Numbered from the stretch's first letter, positions 7,038 to 16,479 are shown. The stretch is DNA of 62,360 nucleotides from Algoriphagus boritolerans DSM 17298 = JCM 18970 (GCF_900108085.1 NZ_FNVR01000001.1:1-62360), one strand, 5' to 3'. Made by a program: numbers and translations. The notes: generated by a model from the letters alone, not told the origin.

Positions 7038-8444
7038 ATGAACCGAAGAAGAGAATTTTTGAAATCAACCGGATTGGCTGGTTTAGGCCTTTTTGGTGCA
7101 GGAAGTGTCCTCGCGGAAGAGTTTCAAAACTTACCGCATGAGGCAAAATATGGTGCATCCAGAGTGCAGACTTTTAATATGAGTGGTTTTGCAGCTCCAA
7201 AAATTGAAACCGTTCGGATAGGCATTGTTGGATTGGGTCAAAGAGGACCCGGCGCAGTAGATCGATTAAGCAAAATCGAGGGAGTTGAGATCAAAGCACT
7301 TTGTGACTTGCTTCCTGAGAGAGCGGAGAAAGCAAAGAAATCCCTGGAAGGGACTCCCCATAATCCTGAACTCTATTCCGGTAGTGCTTATGCCTGGAAA
7401 AAAATGTGTGAGCGACCTGATTTGGATCTTATTTACATTGCAACTCCTTGGGAATGGCACGTTCCGATGGCGGTTTTTGCTATGGAAGCAGGAAAGCATG
7501 CTGCGGTGGAAGTACCTGCGGCAAGGACGCTGGACGAATGCTGGCAATTGGTGGAGACTTCTGAGCGAACCAAAAAGCACTGCATGCAACTGGAAAATTG
7601 CTGCTACGATTTTTTTGAAATGATGACCTTGAAAATGGCTCGGGAGGGATTTTTCGGCGAGGTTTTGCATGTGGAGGGAGCCTATATCCATGACTTGCTT
7701 TGGTTGAATTTTGATAAGGATAAGGGCTATCAGGGAATGTGGCGATTGGAGGAAAACTTCCGAAACGGCAATCTTTATCCGACACATGGGCTGGGCCCAA
7801 TCTGTCAAATCCTGAATGTGAACCGTGGTGATCAAATGGATTTCCTGACCTCGGTTTCTTCCAATGACTTTCAGATGAAAGCCAAGGCACAAGAATTGGC
7901 ACAGGAAGATCCGTTTTGGAATTCGTATGCGACAAAGAACTATCGCGGAAATATGAATACCACAGTAGTCAAGACAAAAAAGGGTAAAACCATCATGATC
8001 CAACATGATGTGACTTCACCTCGGCCTTACTCACGTCTTCATGTGGTGAGTGGGACAGAAGGCTATGCGCAAAAGTATCCTGATCAAAAAGTGTCAAAAG
8101 GGCACAGTTGGATGAAAGAGGATGAAATGAAAGAGCTCCAGACCAAGTATACGCCTGAGATCGTGAAGAAAGTAGGAGAACTGGCCAAGCAGATCGGAGG
8201 ACATGGAGGCATGGACTTTATGATGGACTGGAGATTGATCGATTGCCTGAGAAATGGCCTACCCTTAGATCAGGATGTCTATGATGCGGCACTTTGGAGC
8301 TGCATCACGCCCCTGAGTGAGTGGTCAGTAGCCAACCGATCCAACTCAATCGATGTACCTGACTTCACGGGTGGTCATTGGAAAACCAATACGCCAGTTC
8401 CGATTACCCTCGAGGGGGGAGGGACTACTAAAGTAAGAGTCTAA
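7038..8444 (+). CDS. GH109-type Gfo/Idh/MocA protein (alpha-N-acetylgalactosaminidase-like)
   Basis: The 468-residue product begins with a Tat-type signal (RRREFLKSTG followed by a hydrophobic stretch), so it is probably exported folded with its cofactor. A Rossmann nucleotide-binding motif GIVGLGQRGPGA lies near residues 62-73. The C-terminal part contains GGHGGMDFMMDWRLIDCL and NGLPLDQDVYDAALWS, which I recognise as GH109 signatures. GH109 enzymes cleave terminal alpha-GalNAc by an NAD-dependent oxidation/elimination mechanism. The exact substrate cannot be told from sequence, and other sugar oxidoreductases in the superfamily are possible. A shared bidirectional terminator separates it from the DUF1080 gene, which is also a predicted carbohydrate-active protein. 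Confidence 0.85.
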   Translation: MNRRREFLKSTGLAGLGLFGAGSVLAEEFQNLPHEAKYGASRVQTFNMSGFAAPKIETVRIGIVGLGQRGPGAVDRLSKIEGVEIKALCDLLPERAEKAKKSLEGTPHNPELYSGSAYAWKKMCERPDLDLIYIATPWEWHVPMAVFAMEAGKHAAVEVPAARTLDECWQLVETSERTKKHCMQLENCCYDFFEMMTLKMAREGFFGEVLHVEGAYIHDLLWLNFDKDKGYQGMWRLEENFRNGNLYPTHGLGPICQILNVNRGDQMDFLTSVSSNDFQMKAKAQELAQEDPFWNSYATKNYRGNMNTTVVKTKKGKTIMIQHDVTSPRPYSRLHVVSGTEGYAQKYPDQKVSKGHSWMKEDEMKELQTKYTPEIVKKVGELAKQIGGHGGMDFMMDWRLIDCLRNGLPLDQDVYDAALWSCITPLSEWSVANRSNSIDVPDFTGGHWKTNTPVPITLEGGGTTKVRV

Positions 8445-8446
8445 GC

Positions 8447-8476
8447 AAAAAAGGAGGCGAATTCGCCTCCTTTTTT
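8447..8476. terminator. Bidirectional terminator, perfect 30-bp palindrome
   Basis: The sequence is AAAAAAGGAGGCGAA followed by its exact reverse complement, giving a T-run on both strands. It serves the GH109 gene on the plus strand and reaches into the stop codon of the DUF1080 gene on the minus strand. Confidence 0.9.
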
Positions 8477-9320
8477 AATTCTTACCTAGTGCCTGATTCA
8501 CTGTTTTTCTCAGTTTCTTCGGATTATCCTTGATCTTAGTTAGGTCAATCACGGCCACTCTTCTGAAATCTATCGGATGGCTTTCGCTTTGAAGTGAAAT
8601 ATAGCCTTCCTTCAACAGTTTTCCGTCAATTTTCACGGATGGGTCTACAGGACTCACATTTCCACCACCGATCTGAGGTTTGAAATAGCTTAAGACTGTG
8701 TCTGTTCCGACTAAATGGTGAACGGCTTCATCGCCCATGACAATGAAGTTGGCCTGAACCCATTGGTCTCCATGATAGGTTTCGGACTTGGAATTGATGC
8801 AGTGCGGGGTGAAAAGTGTATCCGCCATGACCACATTGGTACCGGGAGTACAGAGATTGCATGTGGTCCTTGGGTCTTTGCCGTTGCCGCCAAGAAACTG
8901 CGCTTCGATCGAGATCGGGAAATCTTGATCCTTCAGCATGGTCTTGGGATCTTGGGAGTGAAGCATCGCTCCGCTGTTTCTCAGCGCCCAGCCTTCACCT
9001 CCGGGACATTGCTCCCCAACAAATCGATATTCAACTTGTAGGAGGTAGTAGGAAAATGGGGTTTTATAGAAAATATGACCGTACTGTTGGTCAAACTGCG
9101 TGTATCCATCGTATCGGACTTTCATCATTCCGTCTTCAACACGAAAGGTGTTTGCAAAATTCTCTCCCACTTGATGAGTTCGGATTTTTACAATCCAATC
9201 ATTGATGTCTTTTCCGTTAAATAGCTCCTGCCATTTTGTATGCTTGCCGGCAATGGTGAAATTCCATAAAAAGATAATTCCTACGAGGGCAAGGAATCTA
9301 AAGCCTGTGATACGTTTCAT
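8475..9320 (-). CDS. DUF1080 (3-keto-disaccharide hydrolase-type) secreted protein
   Basis: The 281-residue product has an N-terminal hydrophobic segment (residues 8-24) ending near IAG, compatible with a signal peptide or anchor. WQELFNGKDINDWIVKI is the typical opening of the DUF1080 concanavalin-like domain, and VEYRF, NSGAMLHSQDP and LQSESHPIDFRRV are later family landmarks. The family includes hydrolases of 3-keto-glycosides and laminarinase-like folds. The start codon overlaps the stop of the upstream EEP gene by 4 bp (ATGA), so the two form an operon. The neighbouring GH109 protein also uses NAD chemistry on sugars, so a joint role in glycan use is plausible but not shown. Confidence 0.85.
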   Translation of the reverse strand: MKRITGFRFLALVGIIFLWNFTIAGKHTKWQELFNGKDINDWIVKIRTHQVGENFANTFRVEDGMMKVRYDGYTQFDQQYGHIFYKTPFSYYLLQVEYRFVGEQCPGGEGWALRNSGAMLHSQDPKTMLKDQDFPISIEAQFLGGNGKDPRTTCNLCTPGTNVVMADTLFTPHCINSKSETYHGDQWVQANFIVMGDEAVHHLVGTDTVLSYFKPQIGGGNVSPVDPSVKIDGKLLKEGYISLQSESHPIDFRRVAVIDLTKIKDNPKKLRKTVNQALGKN

Positions 9321-10114
9321 TCATTCTGTTTTTTAATCCTTAGCACTGCCCAAACCGGGTAGTGATCAGAAATGGTGATATGGGATAAAACTTTGTATTC
9401 TACTAAGTCAAATTTGCGGGAGTCATACCAAATGTAATCAATTCTGGCCCCGGTTTCGGGAGTTCCATAGGTGTTTAGCGTATCCCCGGCGACGGCACCT
9501 GCTTCTTTCCAGTGGTTAGGGATCCGTTGATATTCAGGCGAATCAGGCGTAAAGTTGAGATCACCAACCCATATCACAGGTTTATCTAGAGTAGCTGCAT
9601 AGGAAAGTAATGAATCCAGTTGAGCAATTCGATTCGCTTCAAACTCATGACAGAGATGAGTGGTGCCGAAGTAAAATTCCTCCAGTGTCTTGAGTTCGGC
9701 TTTGACCCAAGCTATCGCCCGAGGCTCACCACCCGCGGGATTTGGGAGGTTTACGGTATGATAGTTTGAGCCTTTTTTGACCAGTACTCCTTCTCCATAC
9801 CCTCCGCTGTCGTATTCCATGGCTTTTCCAAAATACCCTTTGTATCCAGTTTCTCTTGCAAGTTTTTTCATGAAATCAAGGTGTCCGCTATACAAGGTAT
9901 CGGATCTTACCGTCATGCTGTCCACCTCCTGAAGTCCAATTACTTCGGGTTGTACCTGAATAAGAAGGTTGGCCAAATCGGCCAAGTTTGGTGTCGCTGG
10001 CTTATCAGCACGTTCACCGTGAAGGATATTGAAAGTTAAAATTTTTATTTCCTGTGCAGAAAGAGGAAATGCCAAGAGACAACAGGCAATCCAAGCGAAG
10101 AAAAATTGCTTCAT
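9317..10114 (-). CDS. Secreted endonuclease/exonuclease/phosphatase-family protein
   Basis: The 265-residue product starts at the Met before a clear signal peptide (MKQFFFAWIACCLLAFPLSA). A longer frame from 10183 would put 23 unlikely residues ahead of it. Family landmarks are ILTFNILHG near the mature N-terminus, IGLQEVDSM (metal-binding Glu), VGDLNFTPDSP (Asp/Asn pair) and ISDHYPVWAVL (catalytic His near the end). Proteins of this type include secreted phosphodiesterases, sphingomyelinases and nucleases; the substrate is not deducible here. It is the first gene of a two-gene operon with the DUF1080 protein. Confidence 0.85.
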   Translation of the reverse strand: MKQFFFAWIACCLLAFPLSAQEIKILTFNILHGERADKPATPNLADLANLLIQVQPEVIGLQEVDSMTVRSDTLYSGHLDFMKKLARETGYKGYFGKAMEYDSGGYGEGVLVKKGSNYHTVNLPNPAGGEPRAIAWVKAELKTLEEFYFGTTHLCHEFEANRIAQLDSLLSYAATLDKPVIWVGDLNFTPDSPEYQRIPNHWKEAGAVAGDTLNTYGTPETGARIDYIWYDSRKFDLVEYKVLSHITISDHYPVWAVLRIKKQNE

Positions 10115-10258
10115 TCTCAAATGTATAAAATTGTATTTTACATCAGTATCCGAATTTGATGAAGGGAGAAAGAATTTTATCAAAATAATTATCCTTTTGC
10201 TGAATTAAAGTTGAAAGTGGAACTTTATTTCAGAAAGGATTTGAGCATCTACTCAAGC

Positions 10259-10696
10259 TTATTCAGTTTTTCTTCTTTTTTTCATCTCTTCCGCAAGGGC
10301 CTGCTCTATTGGACGTGAACTTTCCTCCAGTTTTTGGATGATAGCGCGGTAGTTTTCATCATCACGATTCTGTGAGAGTTTTGCGCTTGCATGTGCTTCA
10401 GTGATTCTTATTTCAAATCCAACGAGCGCTCGGATCTGACTTTCCAGATAGGGAGTGGACATTCTCTCTACCCGTACTCGATTCGGTCTGACTCGTTCAT
10501 AGCCTTCCACAAGATTTTTTAAGTGGTCCATCATTCCTCGCCTTCTATGATTCTTATCTTCCCATAGACATGAACGGCCAAATAATTCCAAGTGGGTACA
10601 TTCTCATGATTGTACCAGGAAGAAGAAATGTAGGCATAAGGTCCCTGAAAATTGACCAATACCTCCTCCATTTTTTGCCAAAAAAGTGGGTATTTT
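10259..10696 (-). pseudogene. Decayed paiB-like FMN-binding regulator
   Basis: Reading the minus strand from about 10696, one frame gives WQKMEEVLVNFQGPYAYISS and VPTWNYLAVHVYGKI, typical of the central part of PaiB-type FMN-binding proteins. It ends in TGA at 10531-10533. The C-terminal part continues in the neighbouring frame from about 10534: MDHLKNLVEGYE, then VGFEIRITEAHASAKLSQNR, to a TAA at 10259. One small indel therefore splits the gene. The first 45 or so residues of the family are absent, with an in-frame TAA shortly upstream. It is a non-functional remnant. PaiB proteins act as flavin-binding repressors linked to protease and sporulation genes in Bacillus. Confidence 0.75.
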
Positions 10697-10721
10697 TAAG
10701 GAAAAAATCTACTTTAGTTAA

Positions 10722-12998
10722 ATGGAAAATCAATCCACCGACAGACTTCAACTGGCGGCAAAGTTTGTCAACAATACTGGGGCTCCGATTTTTTTAACAG
10801 GGAAAGCAGGTACAGGCAAAACAACCTTTTTGAGAGACCTAAGTCACCTGACTCACAAGCGATTTGTTATTGTGGCTCCTACTGGTATCGCGGCGCTCAA
10901 TGCCAAAGGTGTCACGATCCATTCTCAGTTTTTGCTGCCATTCGGCTCTTTTCTTCCTACTCGGGAGGCGGAGGGTAACTTTACGGATCACAATGGATTC
11001 TATACGCAGCAGACCCTCGCAAGAAGGCATCCCTTGAATCAGTTTCGACGAAATGTACTCAAGGCGATTGACCTGCTGGTAATCGATGAAGTCAGTATGC
11101 TTCGGGCCGATATTTTGGATGCCATAGACTATCGGATGCGGAGTGTCAAGCGAAATTATAATGTTCCCTTTGGTGGAGTGCAGATCCTGTTGATAGGCGA
11201 CCTCTATCAGTTGCCGCCGATAGTCAAAGATCAGGAGTGGACAGTGCTGAGTCGATTTTATAAGTCGATGCACTTCTTTGAAGCTAAAGCGCTTCAAAAT
11301 TCAGGAATGGTCTATCTGGAATTGGACAAGATTTTCAGGCAGCAAGACGACGTGTTTATCCGGATTTTGAATCACCTCCGGGATAATTGTGCTACTGCAG
11401 ATGATGTCAAGATCCTCAATCAGCATTTTAGAACATCAGATCAAATCAGTGACTTGCCTCCCTGCATAACCCTGACTACACATAATTACAAGGCAGATGA
11501 GCTTAATCTCCGTGAACTTCGAAGTTTGCAAACGCCCTCTTTTTTCTACGAAGCGGACGTGGAGCGGGATTTTCCGGAAAATCTATTTCCACTTCCTCAA
11601 TCCATCGAACTGAAAGTAGGTGCACGTGTGATGTTTATCAAAAATGACACCTCTGGATTATCCTCCTACTTCAATGGGAAATTAGCAACCGTAATCAGTC
11701 TCGAGGAGGAGGAGATCAGGGTAGAAATGGATGACTCCCATCAAGAATTCATCCTGAAAAAGGAACTTTGGGAAAACAAAAAGTACAGAATCAACCCGGA
11801 TACCAAAGAACTGGAGGAGGAAGTGATTGGGACTTTTGCCCAATATCCGATCAAACTTGCCTGGGCAGTGACCGTGCACAAAAGTCAGGGACTGACCTTT
11901 GATCGGGCCATTATCGACGTGGGACAGGCCTTTGCGCCCGGACAGGTCTATGTAGCATTGAGCCGGTTAAGGAGTTTGGAAGGACTGGTCTTGCGTACTC
12001 GGGTGCAACCTGATGTGATCTACTCCGATCCCAAAGTGGTGGATTTCACGCTGGGAACGGGTCTTCAACAAAATCTGACAGACTTGCTCTCAGCTCATCA
12101 AAGTCAGTATTTGAGCCAGTTAATTCAGGATACTTTTGAGTTTGAAAGTTTGACCAAATCAATCAGTCAGTTTGATAAAGATCAGGAAAGCAGTCTTGAG
12201 TTTGAAGACGAGACATTGAGAAAAGACTTGCCTGTCATCTTTGAAGCCTTGGCTTCGGAAGGGGAAAATACCCGAAAATTCCGAACGCAGCTCATGATTT
12301 TACTTCAGCAGGGCGAACACGAAAAACTTTTGCAGCGTGTCGAAAAAGGATCAGCCTATTACCTTGATTTTTTAACCGGAGTTTTGGAAAAAATGATTCT
12401 TCATGAGATCAAAGTGGAGGATTTTTCCAGAATAAAATCCTATCAAAACGGGCTGGAAGAGCTTGAGTTGGAGATGATCCGAAAGTACCTGGGGATAGCC
12501 AAAAGCGGGCGGCTGATCCAATCGATTCTCAAAGGAGAAGTCACCGGAAGAATGCCTGAGATCGAACAGCAAGCAGCTTCACTTCGAAAATCAATTGTGG
12601 ATACTGTCCGAAGAAGCTTGCCAGAAAAAGCCAAATCAAGCACTAAAACAGGACGAAAAAAGGCAAAAGAGAAAATACCAAAAAACCCCAAAGCGAAGAA
12701 GGAAGATTCCAAGGCGGTAAGTCTTGCGATGTTTTTGTCCGGAAAAACTCCTCAGGAAATAGCTGAGGAACGCGGCTTTGTGCTGGGTACGATCATGGGA
12801 CACCTGTCCTTCGGTGTGAAGTCCGGAGTGCTGAAATTGGAACAATTGGTAGCAGAAAAGGACATCAGGGAAATTCAATCAGTCGCCGGGAAATATGACT
12901 CACTAAGACCCTATTTCGACTATTTTGAAGGAAAATATGACTTCGGGACACTTCGGTTGGTATTAAATTTGGAAAATAATAACCGAGAATTGGAATAG
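10722..12998 (+). CDS. Pif1/RecD-like SF1 helicase with C-terminal HTH region
   Basis: The 758-residue product has Walker A GKAGTGKTT at residues 27-35, then VIVAPTGIAALNAKG (motif Ia), DLLVIDEVSML (motif II) and QILLIGDLYQLPPIV (motif III). The UvrD-like motifs VTVHKSQGLTFDRAIID and QVYVALSRLRSLEGL follow near residues 380-420. This order marks a Pif1/RecD-type 5'-3' DNA helicase. A lysine-rich linker (about 635-665) leads to a small helical module (SLAMFLSGKTPQEIAEERG) that resembles a helix-turn-helix unit found at the end of RecQ-like and HRDC-type helicases in Bacteroidota. It likely processes replication or recombination intermediates. ATG 10722 lies only 25 bp from the paiB remnant. 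Confidence 0.88.
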   Translation: MENQSTDRLQLAAKFVNNTGAPIFLTGKAGTGKTTFLRDLSHLTHKRFVIVAPTGIAALNAKGVTIHSQFLLPFGSFLPTREAEGNFTDHNGFYTQQTLARRHPLNQFRRNVLKAIDLLVIDEVSMLRADILDAIDYRMRSVKRNYNVPFGGVQILLIGDLYQLPPIVKDQEWTVLSRFYKSMHFFEAKALQNSGMVYLELDKIFRQQDDVFIRILNHLRDNCATADDVKILNQHFRTSDQISDLPPCITLTTHNYKADELNLRELRSLQTPSFFYEADVERDFPENLFPLPQSIELKVGARVMFIKNDTSGLSSYFNGKLATVISLEEEEIRVEMDDSHQEFILKKELWENKKYRINPDTKELEEEVIGTFAQYPIKLAWAVTVHKSQGLTFDRAIIDVGQAFAPGQVYVALSRLRSLEGLVLRTRVQPDVIYSDPKVVDFTLGTGLQQNLTDLLSAHQSQYLSQLIQDTFEFESLTKSISQFDKDQESSLEFEDETLRKDLPVIFEALASEGENTRKFRTQLMILLQQGEHEKLLQRVEKGSAYYLDFLTGVLEKMILHEIKVEDFSRIKSYQNGLEELELEMIRKYLGIAKSGRLIQSILKGEVTGRMPEIEQQAASLRKSIVDTVRRSLPEKAKSSTKTGRKKAKEKIPKNPKAKKEDSKAVSLAMFLSGKTPQEIAEERGFVLGTIMGHLSFGVKSGVLKLEQLVAEKDIREIQSVAGKYDSLRPYFDYFEGKYDFGTLRLVLNLENNNRELE

Positions 12999-13204
12999 AA
13001 AATCCCATTTTATGCCTGTGTCAAACTCCTTAAAGGGAAAATAAATTCCCAATAGGAGCCCATATTTACCGGTAAGTCAAAGCACTGAGTTCTTCTTTTG
13101 ATTTTTTTTGGATTCTCCATTCTGGCATGCTTTTATCTTCATTTTTATCCTTCCCTGGACTGTGCCTCAAGTTTTTAAAATTCCAAAATCTTCACTTGAA
13201 ACAA

Positions 13205-13924
13205 ATGAAAAAATCTCCTCCATTACCAACAGATAGACAAATTCCCTTAAGTAAATTTTGGTCGAAAGCATTCTTCATCGAGACTTTACTCAATGGACTG
13301 ATTTTGGTTTTGCCGATGATCATTATTTTATTTTTGTTATCCTTAATATTTAAGTTTGTATTTAATCTGGTTTCTCCGATCAGCTCTCTATTGGATAAAA
13401 ATGCGGATGAGCATAATTTTTTGATCAATATCCTGGCATTGCTGATACTCATAGTTTTGATTTTTATGATAGGCTTGGCAATAAGAAGTGCCAGAAGTTT
13501 CAAAACCTTTAAAAGTTTTGAAGATAGATACTTGTTGCGTATACCTTTATACTCTACACTTCAGGAGACCATTGCGCAATTTACAGGACTTAAAAAAATG
13601 CCGTTCAGTCAGGTAGTGCTGGTTGATGCTTACAATACCGGTGTCTTGCTTACCGGATTTATAACGGAGAAAGCCTGTGACGGAATTTACACCGTTTTTG
13701 TTCCCACTGCACCAAATCCAATGAACGGTAATATTTACCATGTGCCCGTCAGGCAGATACGGTTTTTGGACATTGAGTCTGAAAAAGCCATGCGCACAAT
13801 TATGGGTTTGGGGACAGGTTCTTCAGTTTTGTTTTCAGCGAGAGTTAAAACAGAAGAAGTCGAAGAGCTGGATGAGGTGAAGAAATTTCCGATTGCAAAT
13901 GATACCAATCCCGAAGTTGAATAA
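13205..13924 (+). CDS. DUF502 inner-membrane protein
   Basis: ATG 13205 gives 239 residues; the upstream 26 codons of the longer frame do not look like protein. Two hydrophobic segments (about 20-45 and 65-90) are followed by a soluble domain with IPLYSTLQETIAQF, TGLKKMPFSQVVLVDAY and VFVPTAPNPMNGNIYHVP, which are DUF502 landmarks. The family is widespread in bacteria and also present in plant proteins affecting vascular development. Its biochemical role is unknown, with membrane organisation or transport suggested. The 206 bp upstream hold no gene. Confidence 0.85.
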   Translation: MKKSPPLPTDRQIPLSKFWSKAFFIETLLNGLILVLPMIIILFLLSLIFKFVFNLVSPISSLLDKNADEHNFLINILALLILIVLIFMIGLAIRSARSFKTFKSFEDRYLLRIPLYSTLQETIAQFTGLKKMPFSQVVLVDAYNTGVLLTGFITEKACDGIYTVFVPTAPNPMNGNIYHVPVRQIRFLDIESEKAMRTIMGLGTGSSVLFSARVKTEEVEELDEVKKFPIANDTNPEVE

Positions 13925-14013
13925 ATTCTGACTAAAGTGTATGAAACTTTAGAGATCCTAGAAACCCTTGATTTGAGCCATGGAAGCCGTTTTAATCGGC
14001 TGCCGGTGCAACA

Positions 14014-15531
14014 TCAATACATGGGTTGGGTCAAGACACTCATGATGGTCAAGATTCCCTCTTTGTAATTTCCTAATCTTAGGTTTTCATTGGGGCTGTG
14101 CTGATTGTTATCGGCATTGACTGTCGGAATAGTAACAGCCGGAATACCCAAAGCGTCTACAAATGGTGAAATGGGAATGGATCCGCCGGAAATCCGGATT
14201 TGAACTGGGGCTTTGCCGAAAGCTCGATCCATGCTTTCTCTCAGCCAAGCTCCAGCTTCTGAATCCATGGAAGTTCTGAAGGCTTGGTAAGAAATTGATT
14301 TTTTCACCTTCACGATTTTGGGATACTTCATTCGCTCTTCGTCTGTAGGATCAGCTTCTACAATGTGAAAACCTAGGTCTCTAATGTGATTTTCAATTAG
14401 GCCAAAAAGACGATTAGGGTCAGATTCCGGCACCAGTCGCATGTCGAGTTCTGCTACTGCAATTTCCGGGACGATTGTTCTTGCCTCCTGCCCAACCCAA
14501 GCCGAGCGCATTCCGCGGATGTTTAGAGACGGATATTGAATGCTTTCCTGATAGCTTTGTCCAACTTGATCTGTTCGGGAGATTCCCAGGCGCCTTTTGA
14601 TGGCAACTTCATCATCTGGAACTGCCGCAAGAATGGCCTTTTCTGACTCACTGAGTGTGATTCCGTCATAAAATCCCGGGATCACCACCCTGCCATTTTC
14701 ATCTTTCATACTTGCCAAAAGCTGAGCAAGGAGCAGTGCCGGATTAGGTGCGTAGTTGCCATAATGCCCGCTGTGTTGCGGAAGTTTAGGGCCGTAAGTC
14801 GTCAAAAACAATTCAGAAATTCCCCTTGCGCCATAGCTCAGCGTGGGTTCATTACTGGTGTGGCGTGGGCCATCCATGATGAGCATCAGGTCGGCGTCGA
14901 GTTTGTCCTTGTACTGAATCACGGCAGCAGGAAGTCTTGGCGAACCCTGTTCCTCCTCAAAATCCAGGATGATCTTTATTGAATAATCAGGAGAAATTCC
15001 AGCCTCCTCCAAAGCGTCCCAAGCACTGATAAACATGGCCAAAGGACCCTTATCATCCGAACTGGACCGGGCAAAGATTCTCCAATCGGCATTGTACTCA
15101 TGTTTGAGTCGATCCATGGGAATGATTTCCCAAGTGCCGTCAGCTTTTTGTTCTTTCAGGACAGGAACATAAGGATCCGGCTGAAACCATCGGCTTCGAT
15201 CTACGGCTTGGCCGTCCACATGAAAGTAGAAAAGTGCCGTTTTCTTTGCATTCGGTTGCTTCTTTTCCACCAAAAGCAAAGGAATCCCACCTGTCTCCAA
15301 GCGCTCTTGCGTCCAACCTCTTTCTTTAAATGCATTTTCGCACCATTCAATATTAACCTCGATTTGCTCCGGGAAAACCGCATCATTGGGCATGGCGACG
15401 ATCTCATTCAGCAAGTTCAACGCGGGCTGCCATTGCTTTTCTGTGAGCGCTTCAAGCTCGGATTGATTTAGCGATTGAGCTTGGAGAGCTGTGCAAAAAA
15501 GGAGTGAAATTGCAAGGAAAGTAATTCGCAT
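14014..15531 (-). CDS. Secreted M20-family metallopeptidase
   Basis: The 505-residue product starts at the Met before a signal peptide ending LQAQ; the 16 upstream codons of the longer frame are unlikely. Metal-site landmarks follow the M20 order: FYFHVDGQAVD (His, Asp), RSSSDDKGPLAMF (bridging Asp), IKIILDFEEEQGS (general-base Glu and ligand) and a late NNQHSPNENL (final His). The central lid domain includes SLNIRGMRSAW. M20 enzymes of this length act as dipeptidases or carboxypeptidases; export suggests peptide scavenging in the periplasm. It is convergent with the DUF502 gene, separated by about 90 bp with a short GC-rich hairpin. Confidence 0.88.
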   Translation of the reverse strand: MRITFLAISLLFCTALQAQSLNQSELEALTEKQWQPALNLLNEIVAMPNDAVFPEQIEVNIEWCENAFKERGWTQERLETGGIPLLLVEKKQPNAKKTALFYFHVDGQAVDRSRWFQPDPYVPVLKEQKADGTWEIIPMDRLKHEYNADWRIFARSSSDDKGPLAMFISAWDALEEAGISPDYSIKIILDFEEEQGSPRLPAAVIQYKDKLDADLMLIMDGPRHTSNEPTLSYGARGISELFLTTYGPKLPQHSGHYGNYAPNPALLLAQLLASMKDENGRVVIPGFYDGITLSESEKAILAAVPDDEVAIKRRLGISRTDQVGQSYQESIQYPSLNIRGMRSAWVGQEARTIVPEIAVAELDMRLVPESDPNRLFGLIENHIRDLGFHIVEADPTDEERMKYPKIVKVKKSISYQAFRTSMDSEAGAWLRESMDRAFGKAPVQIRISGGSIPISPFVDALGIPAVTIPTVNADNNQHSPNENLRLGNYKEGILTIMSVLTQPMY

Positions 15532-15699
15532 GGTTGGGTGGATTTCCAGAAAAATAGGCAAAAGTGTGACGAGGTCCAATGCGTTTTGCCTAAAAGAAAA
15601 AAGAAAGAAATAAGTCGGGACATTGAATCAATTAAGACTTCCCAATCCCGGCTTTATTCTAGGGTTCTTCATGTCAAACAATTTGAAAATGAATTCCTT

Positions 15700-15894
15700 C
15701 TAAGAAGTTTTGCCTTCTGGCAAATCAACAATCACTGATTTAATTTTCGTTATTATCTCCGGAGTGATTTCTTGTAATCCATGTACGATTTTGGCATGTT
15801 CTGAAGCTAGGTTCAATACTTCTGTTTCAGTTTTAGCTTTGATTACACCCTCGCAATCAAAGCCTACATCTCGGCAACGAATTAGTTTTTCCAT
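15700..15894 (-). CDS. DUF1059 small protein
   Basis: The 64-residue product contains CRDVGFDCEGVIKAKTETEV, the hallmark of DUF1059 with its two spaced cysteines, and EHAKIVHGLQEITPEI. The function of the family is unknown; the cysteines could bind a metal or be redox-active. It lies 28 bp downstream of the DsrE-like gene in the same direction, so the two are probably one transcript under the Crp/Fnr-like regulator upstream. Confidence 0.85.
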   Translation of the reverse strand: MEKLIRCRDVGFDCEGVIKAKTETEVLNLASEHAKIVHGLQEITPEIITKIKSVIVDLPEGKTS

Positions 15895-15922
15895 TTTGGT
15901 TAGTGTTTAGTTTTACAAAGAA

Positions 15923-16381
15923 TCAGTACACAAACATTCGATCACTATCAATCGACAATTGCAAGAGTACTTTTGGCAATGCAAATTCATAAGGCTTGTC
16001 TTTGAGATCCGCTTCAGTAAGTCCGCGGGCTTTGCTTGACATTCCGGACAAATAAAATTTTCCCCCACTTCTGACAATGGAATCGTAATGGTCTCTCAGT
16101 TTTCCCGTCCCAAGACCGGCTAAATTATCGAGCACATCATTGCGTAACAGCTGAACGGCATCTCCGGCAAGAAATAGCATTACAGTGTGCCCTTCTTCAA
16201 CTGCGGTTTTTGCCACCAAAAAACCTAAAGCTGCGGTTGTGGGATTTTCGGGTCCGTTTGTGATATGAATGAGGATTTTGAGCGGGCCATCCTTTTCATT
16301 TTCTGCTTGCGCAAAGGAGTTGGTTGAGAAGCTAACCAATGAAATTAGAAGGAATGATTTAATTAAAAGAAGTGCTTTCAT
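15923..16381 (-). CDS. Periplasmic DsrE-family protein
   Basis: The 152-residue product has a signal peptide (residues 1-24, ending FAQA) and then a DsrE/DsrF-like fold: KILIHITNGPENPTTAALGF, EEGHTVMLFLAGDAVQLL, and a C-terminal SGMSSKARGL. DsrE relatives bind or transfer sulfur, but no cysteine is visible in the mature protein at the usual position, so a classical sulfur carrier role is doubtful. It is followed by the DUF1059 gene and preceded, across 171 bp, by a Crp/Fnr regulator gene of the same orientation with a palindrome between them. Confidence 0.83.
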   Translation of the reverse strand: MKALLLIKSFLLISLVSFSTNSFAQAENEKDGPLKILIHITNGPENPTTAALGFLVAKTAVEEGHTVMLFLAGDAVQLLRNDVLDNLAGLGTGKLRDHYDSIVRSGGKFYLSGMSSKARGLTEADLKDKPYEFALPKVLLQLSIDSDRMFVY

Positions 16382-16461
16382 GTTGAGAAGAGGTTTTGTA
16401 TAAAGTAAACAACGCTTTGTTGTTTAATACTTTAAGTATAAAACCAGATCTCAAAAAATAT

Positions 16462-16479
16462 GTGTATCAAATGATACAC
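16462..16479. promoter_or_regulatory. Palindromic operator, likely Crp/Fnr-type
   Basis: GTGTATCA-AA-TGATACAC is a perfect inverted repeat with 8-bp arms. It lies about 80 bp before the DsrE start and downstream of the Crp/Fnr gene, whose family binds sites of just this size and symmetry. Regulation of the DsrE-DUF1059 unit is the simplest reading. Confidence 0.6.

Noticed and set aside
7266..8006. 246-residue minus-strand frame within the GH109 gene
   Set aside because: Long but antisense to a strongly supported family protein, with no domain and unusual composition rich in His, Leu and Arg.
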